A DNA stretch of 64,000 nucleotides from Mycteria americana. Lineage: Eukaryota; Chordata; Aves; Ciconiiformes; Ciconiidae. Below the pieces are notes generated by a model that worked only from the letters and a program-made list of their open reading frames with translations, was not told where the DNA came from and searched no databases. Made by a program: the position numbers and the translations under genes. Numbering within the stretch: the stretch's first letter is position 1; every line of letters starts with the position of its first letter. The stretch lies in the NCBI RefSeq assembly GCF_035582795.1, contig NC_134366.1, positions 152,691,519 through 152,755,518 on the forward strand. Reading direction: 5' to 3'. Positions 12,700 to 23,600 of this stretch are shown here, piece by piece.

Positions 12700-15599
12700 C
12701 ACATAGAAAGAAAATGTGATCATATGGGAACAGGCAGCTGAAGAGAGCCCAGCTGCCCTCTCTCCGTGCCCTGCCGGTGCCAAGGGCAGCACACGGGGCA
12801 GAAGGGCTCAGCCTGCAGCACGGGGAGCCCGCACCAGCTCCTGGAAAAACCTGGTGCTTCGGGGGGGAAGGTGCCGTAACGGACCGTGGGATTCTGGCGT
12901 GGCAGGGAGCACTGGCAGCACCACGTCCCCTCTCTCCTCTGCCCCACTGCCCGTGGGACACGTGGGGTTGTCTCCTGCAGTGCTGAGCCCCGTCCTGGCG
13001 AGCGCGCGGCTGTGGCTGGTGGGTGCAGAGGCTGCCCATGGCCCCGCAGCAGGGCCTGCTGCTTGGCCGCGGCTGGGGTGCAGGGCTTCGGTGTGCAGAC
13101 CGTCTGCATTCCTGCACGCGTGGGCTTGCGGACACCATCTCATCGTGGGTGCTTTAGTCTCGTGTGAGTGCACGTTGGGACACTTGGCAAGTGAGACAGA
13201 GTTCCCTCTTCTGGAACTTCCCTAACTCCGGAGTCCTCCAGGTTTTGGCCCAGGGCAGGAGTTTTTTCCTGCTCGAGCTGCAGCCAACATAACTGGTCTG
13301 CAGGTTTAACAGAGGTTTGATGTCAAAGAAACTCCCCACTCTGAGCAAGGGAGGGGTTGCCTCATGGTTGCCAGTGACTGCTTGGGCCAGGAGCAGCTTT
13401 GTGTGGCTGGTACCTGGAGCTCCAGCTCTGCGTGCTTGCAGCCAGGTGAGCGGCACCGGCAGATCCAGTCCTGAGCACCGAGGTCCGGAGCCAGACCTGT
13501 ATTTGGGCAACGGGCAGCAAGGGCACTGTTGGGATTTATGTGCCTGCCCTTCCTTAGCCGGGCTGCAGATGACTCCTCTTAGCTTGCTAACAGCCTTGTT
13601 TGAGGTTTGAGATGGTTGAACCCCACAGAAATGCCTGAGCAGGTGGCATCCTTCAAGGCCTTGGGCTCAGCGGGCAGCAGCTGCGCCCCGGCCGTGCGGG
13701 CAGAGCACCAGCAGCTGGTGGAGGCGGGTGCGGATGGGTGTGTGCCATGGGCGCAGCGGGGCTGGGGTGCAGCAGGGCCGGGGCTGCGGGCTGCCCGCTG
13801 CCGCTGGAGCGAGGGTCCAGCCCTTTGGCAGCGCAGGCGATGGGAGAGCCCCCGCTCCAGGGAGACTGCAAAATGGATTTGGCAGGAGCAGAGGAACAGC
13901 ATGCCAAAATGTGCTAAGCTAAACCAGCTTTGCTCTGCGGGTTTGTTTTTTTCACAAGCCACCAAAGAAAACACCGCTTTGGTTGCTGAGCTGAAGCTGG
14001 GAATCCCTCTTCTGTTCCTGCCTTCCCCCCCTGCCCGTGGCTGCCCACGCCCTCGCAGGATCCCACCCGGCCCCGGCAGCTGCTGCAGCAGCACAGTGGA
14101 AAAACTGTGTTGTGGCTCCGCGGGACTTGGCTTGCCCTGAGGGACGAAGGGCTGGGAGTGCCAGGGCAGCAGCGGCCGAGCCGGTGCCCCAAGCCTGGCA
14201 CGCTCGAGCCGAGGGGCTCTCCCCTGTAGGGCTGCCTGCGCAACGGGGACCCCTAAAGCCGTCTGGAGGATGTTTTAAAAGCAAACATTGCGAAGCATTG
14301 TCTGGCCTTCCTCTAGCTAGTGAGGGGAAAAAAACAACAAACCATCCTGGAAGTCTATTCTGGGCTCGCATGCGTCTCAAGTGGAAAATTTCAGCTGAAC
14401 TGATTTAGGTTGGCGGGGTTAAAGGAGGTGAGGCCTGGCTGCCGCTGGCTCCGCACGGCAGGGAGGATGGCTCCGTGCGGGCGCCCGTGCCTGCCACGCC
14501 GGCAGGGCCGGGTTTGGCAGCGGCTGCCTGTAACACCAGCCTGTGGCTCCGGAGGGGAGAGAGAGGGAACCTGAACCCGGGGGAGCGCGGGGGACGATGC
14601 AGCCTTCAAATGGCATGGCAGCTGCCGCCTCCGTTATACCTCCCAGCCTGGAAAAAAAGCATCCCCGACTATCCTCCGCGTGCTGAGGGATGTCTTTCCT
14701 CCTTGCCCCCACCACCCCCCAGCTGCAGTCGCTCATCTCGGTGCAGCCCGCGGAGGGGTGTAGCGGCAGGGACATCGGGTGCGGTGGCTGGCAGGTCCCA
14801 GTCCCCATCCCACGGAAACGACATGAAGCGTGTCGCCGGCAGCGCTGCGCCCACGCTGCGGGTGCTGCCAGCCCAGCCCTGCTGACGGCACAGGCCTTGA
14901 GCACCGGCCTTGAAACCGTGCCAGGGCAGCTCGCCTCGGGCTGGGCGGCCTGCGGGACGGTGACTGCGGCCGAGGAGCGGGCAGCTGTGAGCGCCTAAAG
15001 AAGGAGCTGTCTTTGCTCCTCGACTTTCCCCTCCATGCTGGTGTCCCAGGACCACTCACTTCGGGACCTAGAGCTGGCTGGGAACTTGCCATTGAGGCGT
15101 TCGTTGTTGGAAAATAGTAGTAATTTGTTGAAATTGAAACTTTTAATGGCAATGTCCGTGTGTGTGTGAGACCGAATCCTCTGGTCCTGTGTCCCGGAGT
15201 CTGTCTCCCACCTCCAGCTGGTACCAGCATGGGTAGGTAAGTCCCCATCCCTACACGGAACAGGAAGGTTTTGGACCCTCAGACACCTTGGAAGAGAAAT
15301 GGCTTTTGCAGCCAGCCCTGGCCGTGCTACCTCCGAGCGCGGCTCCAGCCGGGTGAGCCGGCACCGCTCAGGCAGGGTGGTGGCACAGGTCAAGCAGAGA
15401 GGAGGGTTCGTGATCGGGTGTCGCAGGACCACAGGGTAATTCTGTGGGGAAGAGGCCCTGGGAGGTCTCCGGTCCAGCCACCAGCTCCGGGCAGGGTCAG
15501 CCACCAGGTCAGACCAGGCTGCCCAGGGCTTCATCCCGCGTCGGGGCTGGAAAAGCCTCCGGGGATGGAGACGGCAGCCTCGCCGGGCACCGTTGCAGT
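12700..15599. other. GC-rich intergenic stretch
   Basis: GC-rich sequence with moderate CpG density leads into the orphan CpG island. Many overlapping open frames exist on both strands, but none shows a recognisable domain or a preferred frame. No gene is supported. Confidence 0.6.
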
Positions 15600-16300
15600 G
15601 CCAACGCATCCAGCCTTGCTTCCCCCGCCTGCGTTTCCAGGGGCATTTCAGGAGCGGGTTAAAATGTTACGTGGAGGTTGCGGTCCGTATCAGCAGGAGG
15701 CCGCGACTCTGCAGCGTGGCTCTGGAGGCACACAGCCTGCCTCCGCGGCTGCGCCGGCCGCCACCCTGCGCGGCTCCGCGCCCTTCTGCAAGCGGCTGCC
15801 GGCTGCCAGGAGGCGCAACCGGCGCCGAGTAACGGGCCCGGGCGCCGGGCCGGGCGCAGGACGGTGCAGAGGCGGCCCGGAGAGGAGCTGGAAGCGGGGA
15901 GCCGCTCCCTTCGCCCCGCCCGGCTCCCGCGGCTCCCCGGGCGGGCGGGTGGAGCTCCCTGCTGGCCGCAGCTCCCCGGGCGGCCGGGACGCGCCGGGAC
16001 CCGGTCTGCGGCTGCCAAAACCCCGTCGTCGGGCTGAAAAATGGGGTGCGGGCGGAGGCGGCTTGGCCCTGATGCCCGTTTCGGATGCTGCTTGCAAGCA
16101 GCAACGCCTACAGTAGGGCTCGCTAGGTACCGCTGGCTCTTTTACCGGGGAGTTACCGGGGGGGGTGTCGGGCCGGCGCGCCGGAGGCCGTGGCTGCTGC
16201 CGAACACAGACCTGCTGCCCAGCACAGCCCTTGGCCACCTCTGCGTTCACCGAACCGGCCACAGCAACCGCCGGACCAGTGACCTCCGGCTGTATTGCTG
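15600..16300. promoter_or_regulatory. Orphan CpG island
   Basis: This is a dense CpG stretch, richest at 15700-16050 (runs such as GGCGCCGGGCCGGGCGC). It lies several kilobases beyond the 3' end of AZIN1 with no supported gene attached. It could be the promoter of an unannotated or non-coding transcript, or a distal regulatory element. The long open frames on both strands are what GC-rich, stop-poor DNA produces. Confidence 0.6.
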
Positions 16301-19300
16301 CTGTATCACCTGAAGCATCACCTCCCCTCTGCTTCACCACCTTAACGGCAGGCATTTCCCTTTGAGAAGCGTAAAAAGCTTGTGAAATATCCGAGGGGTT
16401 TTCTTCATGAAATGAAGAAGGGTCGTGTTCAGAGACGGTGTAGCTGAGCAAGCTGTACAATCAGGATCTAAAATCATGCAGGTACGCACTAAATCACACT
16501 ATAAATTCTTGGGCCTGAAATAGTTTTCCCTCCCATTTTTGAGTGATACCAAGTATTTGCCCTATATTGAAGTAGTGAAGTAGGACACGTGTCGTTACAC
16601 GACGCGCATTTGACAGAGGTTGCGGTCTACACTACTGCTTACTGCAGCACTTCAGTCAGAGAACATTAAAATACAGCATTATGTTCAACAGAACTTGTGG
16701 GAACGGCAACATAGTCTTTGGAGAAAGACCTACCTGTGACCGCAGGCTGCCGGCTCTCAGTGCAGCCATGATGAGAAGCATCTGAGGACTGAGGGCAGGG
16801 GGAACCAGCTCCTGCTGCCACCTCCCCGAAAGCTTCTCTTTTCTGACTCAGGCTGACAGCACAATCAGCTTTGTCCTATGTAGCTGGCAGGGTAATCCTT
16901 TTAATGCCCCTAATTCAGATTACAGACTCTGCAGCTGCAAAGAGATTAAAATACGAGGCGAGAGAAAGCTTTTTACTCCAAGGATAGGGACAGTAATGGG
17001 GGGGGGGGGTCCACCCCACCTTCACCGCTCCCACCCCCTCTCCCAGGTCTGCAGAGCAGACAGGCTCCCGTGTTTGTCAGGCTCTCGGGGAACAGCCCCG
17101 CAGACCTGGATTAGATCTTCACCTGCCTCCCTCCCCTCGGCAGTCTCGGTACCAGCACTGCAAACCAACCCGCTGCCCCTCAGCGCTGGGAAGCGTGCCT
17201 GCCGGGCACTGGCTGCAGGCCCCGACAGCCTATGCTTTTCCCTGGCCCTCAGGGGAAGTACTTGAAGCCCATGACTCTCATCACATTAAAGCAATAAATA
17301 GTAGTAAATTGTTGCAGTGAATTACATGCCACTACTTACTTGAAATTTTGAATTTTAGTAAAGGGAGGAAATAGTTCAGAGAAGGAGCAGGAAGTCTGCA
17401 GCCAGCATAGTGCTTCCAATGTAAGGAAAAATTAAACATGTATCATCTAACACCTTCCTGCAGTGCGTGAACTGGAGGACAGTGGCAGTCACAGAAATTA
17501 CCTTCTCCTTCACTTATGGTCAGACCAGTTAAGACAAACCATTTTTGGTACATGCCCTGTTTCTTCTCCCGGCTCCTTGCAGCCTTCGGCACGCAGCTGG
17601 CACAGCCGGCACCCAGGCCTGCCCCTCAGGGGACAGGCAGAGCACCACTGAGCCCGGGGGGGCTTCTCTTCAGGGCTCTACCTGCTGGTCAGCTGTTGCC
17701 CAAGGCCCTGGCAAAGCCCCGAGGACACCACCACTCTACTCCTCGCACAAGAGGAGACTGAAGGTACAGTCCCCTGTGCTCTTTGTGGGAGGAGGAGAGC
17801 AAAGCAAAGCTGGTCAGCAAGACCAGGCTAGCCCAGAAGCACGGCAGTGACCCAGCCATCAGGGACTAAAACCAGGGGTTTTTGTGAAGAGGTAAGCAGA
17901 GCTACAAACCTGGTTTTTCACTGCACACTCTAACTTTTAAAGCATCTGCTTCTTGTTTAGTTTTGGATTTTTTACTTTTTTTTTTTTTAAAGTAGGTTTC
18001 AAACCTGTATAAACTTACTATGAAACACATTAACAGACTACCCTCCCCCCCCCCCCCCCCCAAAGCAGCAGTGAAGAGTATATATGAAGTGACAACACAT
18101 CCAACAGTGGATCCAGGGCACCAACTTTTAAGCCCATGTAAGCCAGTTGCACAGTTGCTTAGACACACAAGGAAAAGCTAGGATCATTTTCTCCTGTTCC
18201 CAAGGAATAATTGGCAGTACTGGTAATATAGCACGGTCTTGGGCTGCAGCCCTGGATCTTCCTTGGGAAAGGGCATGCAGACAGCAGGGCTGTATCAGGG
18301 AAGTACTTCAGGAAGTACTTTGCAAGATATCAGTATCAAAGAAATTCCACCTACTGCAGCTAGCCCGAGCAGGGCTACAGGAGCAGTGGCCTCAGGCAAC
18401 AAGAGTTGCAGATGTGTATTGAGCATGACAGAGCTACCTTACTTCCAAGTACTATATAGAAACCATTCAGCTTTTATGAGTAGAATTCCGAAGTACAATT
18501 ACAATATAAATACTAACACTTAGCAAATCAAATTGAAATACATACTGTGTTCAAACTCCAGCTTGTTTTTAATGGCAAACTATCTTCAGGTACAATGAAT
18601 ATTTCTGCTCTGACCACTGTATCATTTATAGAGAAATTTTTTTCAACTGATCTGTAAGGTAACATAAAACAACCCTCCTTAAGACTGCATAACAGAATCC
18701 TGTTAAATTATCTTGGGCAATTGTAATTTGTATTTAGTCAAAAACCATGCAGCAGTCTGTGTTTTGTCTAGAGAAAGACCTCAATGGGTAGACTGAAGCG
18801 CTTATCACTTCTTGAAACATGGGGATGGTTAGTAACTTTAGCTTTAAAAAAACCCACAAAACAAAACAGTTTTCCCACTATCATTATTTACTTCCTTTCA
18901 CATTTAATTGCAGTAATAAATATTTCTTAGACTGTATCTTCAAAACACAGACCATTTTGTACCTCTTTTAGCTGGCCTGTCAAACTGTTCTGATGAGTCC
19001 AAATTGAGAATTTTCTTTACTTTCAAGTAAAAGTTCATCAAGTTTTATGAAATCTTTGCTTTACAGAGCCAGAAGTTAAGATTTCCTACCAGCTGGCACT
19101 CATGTAAAATACACTTGCAACCAAAAGGCAGAAATTTTACCTCCAACTAAAGAGTTAAAAAAGGTCCCCTTTGACTGCAGGATCCAGAACTTAATGCACC
19201 ATTTGAAAGCCCTGACACCCCTTCTCCTCCTCCCCACACAGTTTTCAAGTAGGGAAAGTTAAAATGAGAAAGTAAGAAAAGGACCTTGAAGAGATGAAGA

Positions 19301-19954
19301 GGCTCCAGTACCATTAAAGAAATCCTCTGAACACTTTCAGCAGTTCCAGCTACTTGATGCAGTTGGCGTATGTACTTCCAGTAGTGTGCTTTACCCTCAC
19401 TTTGTGGATATAATTAAAGTCCAGCACAAGATAGCACTGAGGTTTCTGAAGACTTGTGTAGCCCTTCTCTTAGGAGTCAGCACTACACAGAACTAGCTGA
19501 AGTCGAAAGTTAGACTCTTCAATAAATGCCATTAAAAAAAAAAAAAAGTAGAGGTTCTGTGACAACTTGCAGAGCCGGACTAACCCATGCTGCCTCGGGG
19601 GCACTACATGCACACTAGCTAAAAAGACTACCTCTCTCTGTGTACACCTGTATCTATTGCAGGGTTGCTGTTTGGTGTTAAAAACTGAATCTAAGGTCAT
19701 ACTCAAAAAACCCCCCCAAAACAAACAAAAAACCCACACCAAAAACAACCCCCCAAACCACCACAAATTGCCTTTTGGCCTTCCAGGAACTTAGGACTTT
19801 CACTTCACACAGGTTTCTCAAGCTTAAATTATTTACGGTTTAATACAAAGCTGAAATAATGGGCTAGAGAAAAGAAGGCTTCTCAAAACAATCCTGTATA
19901 CATCTATTTTACAGCTACCTCTTCTGCCTAGCCCCTCCCAAAGTTAGCCTGAAA
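16301..19954. other. Intergenic to distal 3' UTR of AZIN1
   Basis: No coding region is supported here. From about 18.4 kb rightwards the base composition becomes like that of the AZIN1 3' UTR, and the distal part of the transcript may lie here. Simple tracts include 12 G at 16998-17009, 17 C at 18045-18061 and an A/C-rich stretch around 19705-19765. Confidence 0.5.
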
Positions 19955-20512
19955 AACAGTAAAATCTACACAGAGTTTTATTGCAATCATACAAGGGATA
20001 CATCAAGGGTCAAATACAACAAATACTATGATGCAATTTTACATTTATTAAACTACAGTTCAAAGCACAAATTTACATTCTAAATACACTAAACATCTAA
20101 TGAAGTCACACTGGTCTCCCACTGACGTTTAATATATCTGGGCGAAAGACAACTTTACAAGACTGTTCTAACAGGAATCCTTAGTATAAAAACTGTGTAC
20201 TTGTATGTAAACTGTTGAAGAACCCAAGTGATGGGTTTCCATCTCCACTAAGTCATCCATTTTGTTGCATATTTAAACTCTCAGGGGTTGAATGAACTTG
20301 ATTTTAAATTTGGACACCATTATCTAACCCTCCCACCCCCCACAGTGAATTGTAGCTGTAGCTTGTTTTGCCTGGTCCCCATTAACTATTACTATTTTTT
20401 CAAGTTTTGAAGAGAATGAATTGAAGATTGTTCCATTTCTTTCACACTGGAATGTTGACCAGACAAACTACAGACTTGCAACTGCAGGTCTAAATGAAGC
20501 GTTAATGCCTGT
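19955..20512 (-). other. AZIN1: AZIN1 3' UTR, minimum extent
   Basis: AT-rich sequence follows the stop. Minus-strand AATAAA signals occur at 20044-20049 and 19977-19982, so the transcript should reach at least about 19955. Mammalian AZIN1 mRNAs have 3' UTRs over 2 kb, so a distal end further left is likely. ATTAAA variants on the minus strand at 18903-18908 and 18568-18573 are candidates. Confidence 0.6.
19977..19982 (-). terminator. Candidate AZIN1 polyadenylation signal AATAAA
   Basis: A canonical AATAAA on the minus strand lies about 530 bases past the stop codon. Another lies at 20044-20049. Without transcript data it is not possible to say which is used. Confidence 0.45.
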
Positions 20513-20624
20513 TTAAGCTGCAGTGGAAAAGCGGTCTTCTGGGCTCAGCTGAATGCAAGAAGGCACAAAGAAGAAGTTCTTCATCAATGTGTCTGAAGCA
20601 ATTCCAGCATCTTGCATCTCATCC
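20513..20624 (-). CDS. AZIN1: AZIN1 exon 12, coding part with stop
   Basis: This 112-bp coding end completes Trp414, reads [19 protein letters not shown] and closes with RFSTAA and TAA at 20513-20515. The acceptor is ttctgctgcag (AG at 20625-20626). Residue 415 is Asp, where human has Tyr. The C-terminus is short and lacks the ODC PEST degron. Confidence 0.96.
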
Positions 20625-23600
20625 CTGCAGCAGAAAAGGATGAGAGTTGTAATAAAGTGATTGCATGTACAATTTCACATCAGAAACCAGCCCTGAATGT
20701 AGCATTTGAGGTCTGCTGCCCCTGGATAGGCTGGCCCCAGGCTCAGCAGAAGGGAGAATCAGCTATGCAAGTGCTTGGCAGGCACAGGAAGGCCGTGACT
20801 CTCACTGCCGCAAGCACAGGACCCTGCTACCTCGGTATTGGAACATGTTACCCAACTCTCACCATCACCACAACAGCGTTACTGCCCTTCCTGCCTACAA
20901 CAATGGTGCTAACATTGTACGCAAGTTGCAATTACTAGTATTATGAAACCTCAACAGCTGATGTCAAGCAGTAAAAGGCTATTACTCAGCAACAACTACC
21001 ACTAAACTCAGTCCACATGGGGTATTTTGCTTTCCTTTGTCAACCCTAAAGCAAAGTAGGCATTATATCACAGCTCGCAGTTTAGTCTTAGCAAAGTCAG
21101 ACAGAACAGTAAAAAAAAAAAAAAAAAACCCACCAAACTAAAAAGGCACACTCTTGTGCTCAGTTGCGTCTTCCTGTATTTGCCAAATATAATTTATATT
21201 TGGCTGTAAGTGTACACTCTTGAAGGAAATGAAAACAATCTTGTCACTATCAAGAGAATTTTCTTACCAATCACTGAAAGACATCATGTAGTAAATCAGT
21301 GGCCTCTGATAGTCGTTAAAGGTAGACTGTTCACCTAAGGTACCAGAACCCATATTATCAAAGATCAGCCAATCTCCAACGCTCAACTCAGGAAGAAGAC
21401 AGTTTTCCACAATTTGATCAAGCTCATCACAGGATGGACCCCAAAGGCTGCTCGCGAACAGAGGCTCATCTTCCTTGTATTTCTAGATGGAAATGATCCA
21501 GGTAATTCAGGCTTTAGTTTATTAAATAAGAACATTTTCAAGCATATATAAGAATGATTTTATAAATAATATATCATTATATACATATGAGGTGTTAAAT
21601 ATATATAAAAACCATAAGGATAATAAGGACTATCTCTGAAGAATATAGAAAGACTCACCTTGTGAACCTCTGGGATAGTATTCAGTTTCTCAGACAATTT
21701 ACTTGCAAAAGAACCATAAACACCATCATTTATGTAATACGTAAATACTGGTTCATCATCATTCCTGGTTTGCTCCACTGGAAGTAAAAGAGAAGTTGTC
21801 TTGCATGCATTTTTTGTCATAAGTAGTCCTTTCGCAATCTAACTTAAGTCAACTGCTTTCTCCTGACAAGGGAGTTCCATATATACTGGAATGGGAGAAT
21901 TACGAGCAGAGTAATCTGTATGAGACCAGATTATAAATTCAGTTGTAACATTAAGTGTGAGGCTTAATAAATTTAATACTTTCAGTAATAATCACTGTTA
22001 AGAATATAAATCCAATTTCTGCTTTAGCAGAGAAGCAGCTAACTCTATGGTATGTTTTTCTATGTTCTTCTAATACAGAACCTTCTAATACACCTTCTGT
22101 AAAGCACCCAATATAGGTTTAACCATTGAGAAGTCAAACCTAGTAAGGCAACAAGTGCCACATAAATGTAACAAAGAAAAGTGAGATGCACAGATAACAC
22201 ATGGTCAGAACCCAAAAGGTGGATTACAATGCAAGCATAATGGAATGTATTAAATATATGCGGAGACAAACTAGCCCATCCTGACTAAAAGAAGTGGGCA
22301 GTTATCTGTACTGATTCATAACATGTAAAACAAATACGACCCTTACCTCCAGAAGGAAGAAGTTTATCGTACTCAACAGTCTTCTTCGCAATGATGTTAA
22401 CTGCTAGTGTAAATGCAGATGAAACATAGTAAAATCCAGGCTCTGCAATCACATTAACACCAGATTCCTTAGGAAAGTAGACATCCAGCAACGGCCTGAT
22501 AACGTGATTAACCTAGGAAATTGAAGTCAGAGGTTAAGACCAATGAAACTCAGCTTATGTATGTATCAGATACCCCCCCACACACTTTCAGTCAGCCACA
22601 GTTCTAGTAGGCACACCAAAAGCTTACTCTGTTCCTCTATTCTCTGACAAGTGCCCTTACCAGAGGTCCAAAATTTACAGAAGTGTTTAAAAAAATAGGT
22701 CATTCTGCTAAACACTGAAGATTAAGTACCATGAGTCGAGTACTACACAGTCCCTCCTCCCAACCAAAGTTCAAGTTGTGCTACGCTCAAGACTGCACAA
22801 GTAGTTTCAAAGTTCATCCAACACAACAGATAATGTGTAATTACATATGAACCCAGAACAACACGGAAAGGGCCTTTTTGTGTTCAGTTCTGAATACTGT
22901 AGTATTAGAAACGGAATAATTAATACTGACACTCAACTCTTAAGCCAGATATTTGAAGATAAACAAGTATTTTGGACAAGTAACAGAACAGTTAGAACTA
23001 AGAAAGAAAAGTCCTTATTGTTGTTAGTAACTTTTTATTGAATCACTTTCACTGTGCTACATTCAAGGACTTTGTCTTTAAGACAAGATAACAGTGTAAG
23101 CAGGTTATTCTGTTTTATGTGCTACTGCATACTAAAGATCCCATTTAGGCCAAATCAGTATCAAGAGTTTTATTTAAGGCTAGCCAAAGCAATGATAAAA
23201 GCAAGACCTTTAGTCTTCAGTTCTAAAGCAAAGTATCAGAAGCTTTCATACAGTAGCAACGTACTGGTTTACGTACTTTGGTTGTAGCAATGTACTTTGT
23301 TTTATGATCCAAAGCATGCTAAGCAATCCTGGCCTTAACCATGCAATAGAGTAACCAGTTGGACAATAACAGTCAACTGCCAAAAAACCTGAATTACTAC
23401 TGTTAAGGTGGCTTAGGATAGTAATTTAATCTGTGACGTGCTTAAGTCAGTGTTCACCCAATATGAACAGGATTAAAAAGAAATAACGATCACCTCCAAG
23501 GACTGATTACACTACCCGTGATAAAGAATATAAAACCAATTATTCGGATTTTATGAATTACAGTCTAACATAGAATTTAGACTAGGTTTCAGCTATCAAT

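Noticed and set aside
15271-16460. 281-codon plus and 256-codon minus frames in the orphan CpG island
   Set aside because: They are overlapping opposite-strand frames in GC-rich DNA with no recognisable domain, so not supported as genes.
17293-17298. Plus-strand AATAAA as a gene end
   Set aside because: There is no plus-strand gene upstream for it to terminate.
1-20000. KLF10, the usual left neighbour of AZIN1 in vertebrates
   Set aside because: I looked for its C-terminal C2H2 zinc fingers in the open frames and found none, so it must lie outside the window.
21444-21458. The Ser-Ser pair in FASSLWGPS as the A-to-I editing site
   Set aside because: Counting residues places human Ser367 in the IVESCLLPE segment, not here.
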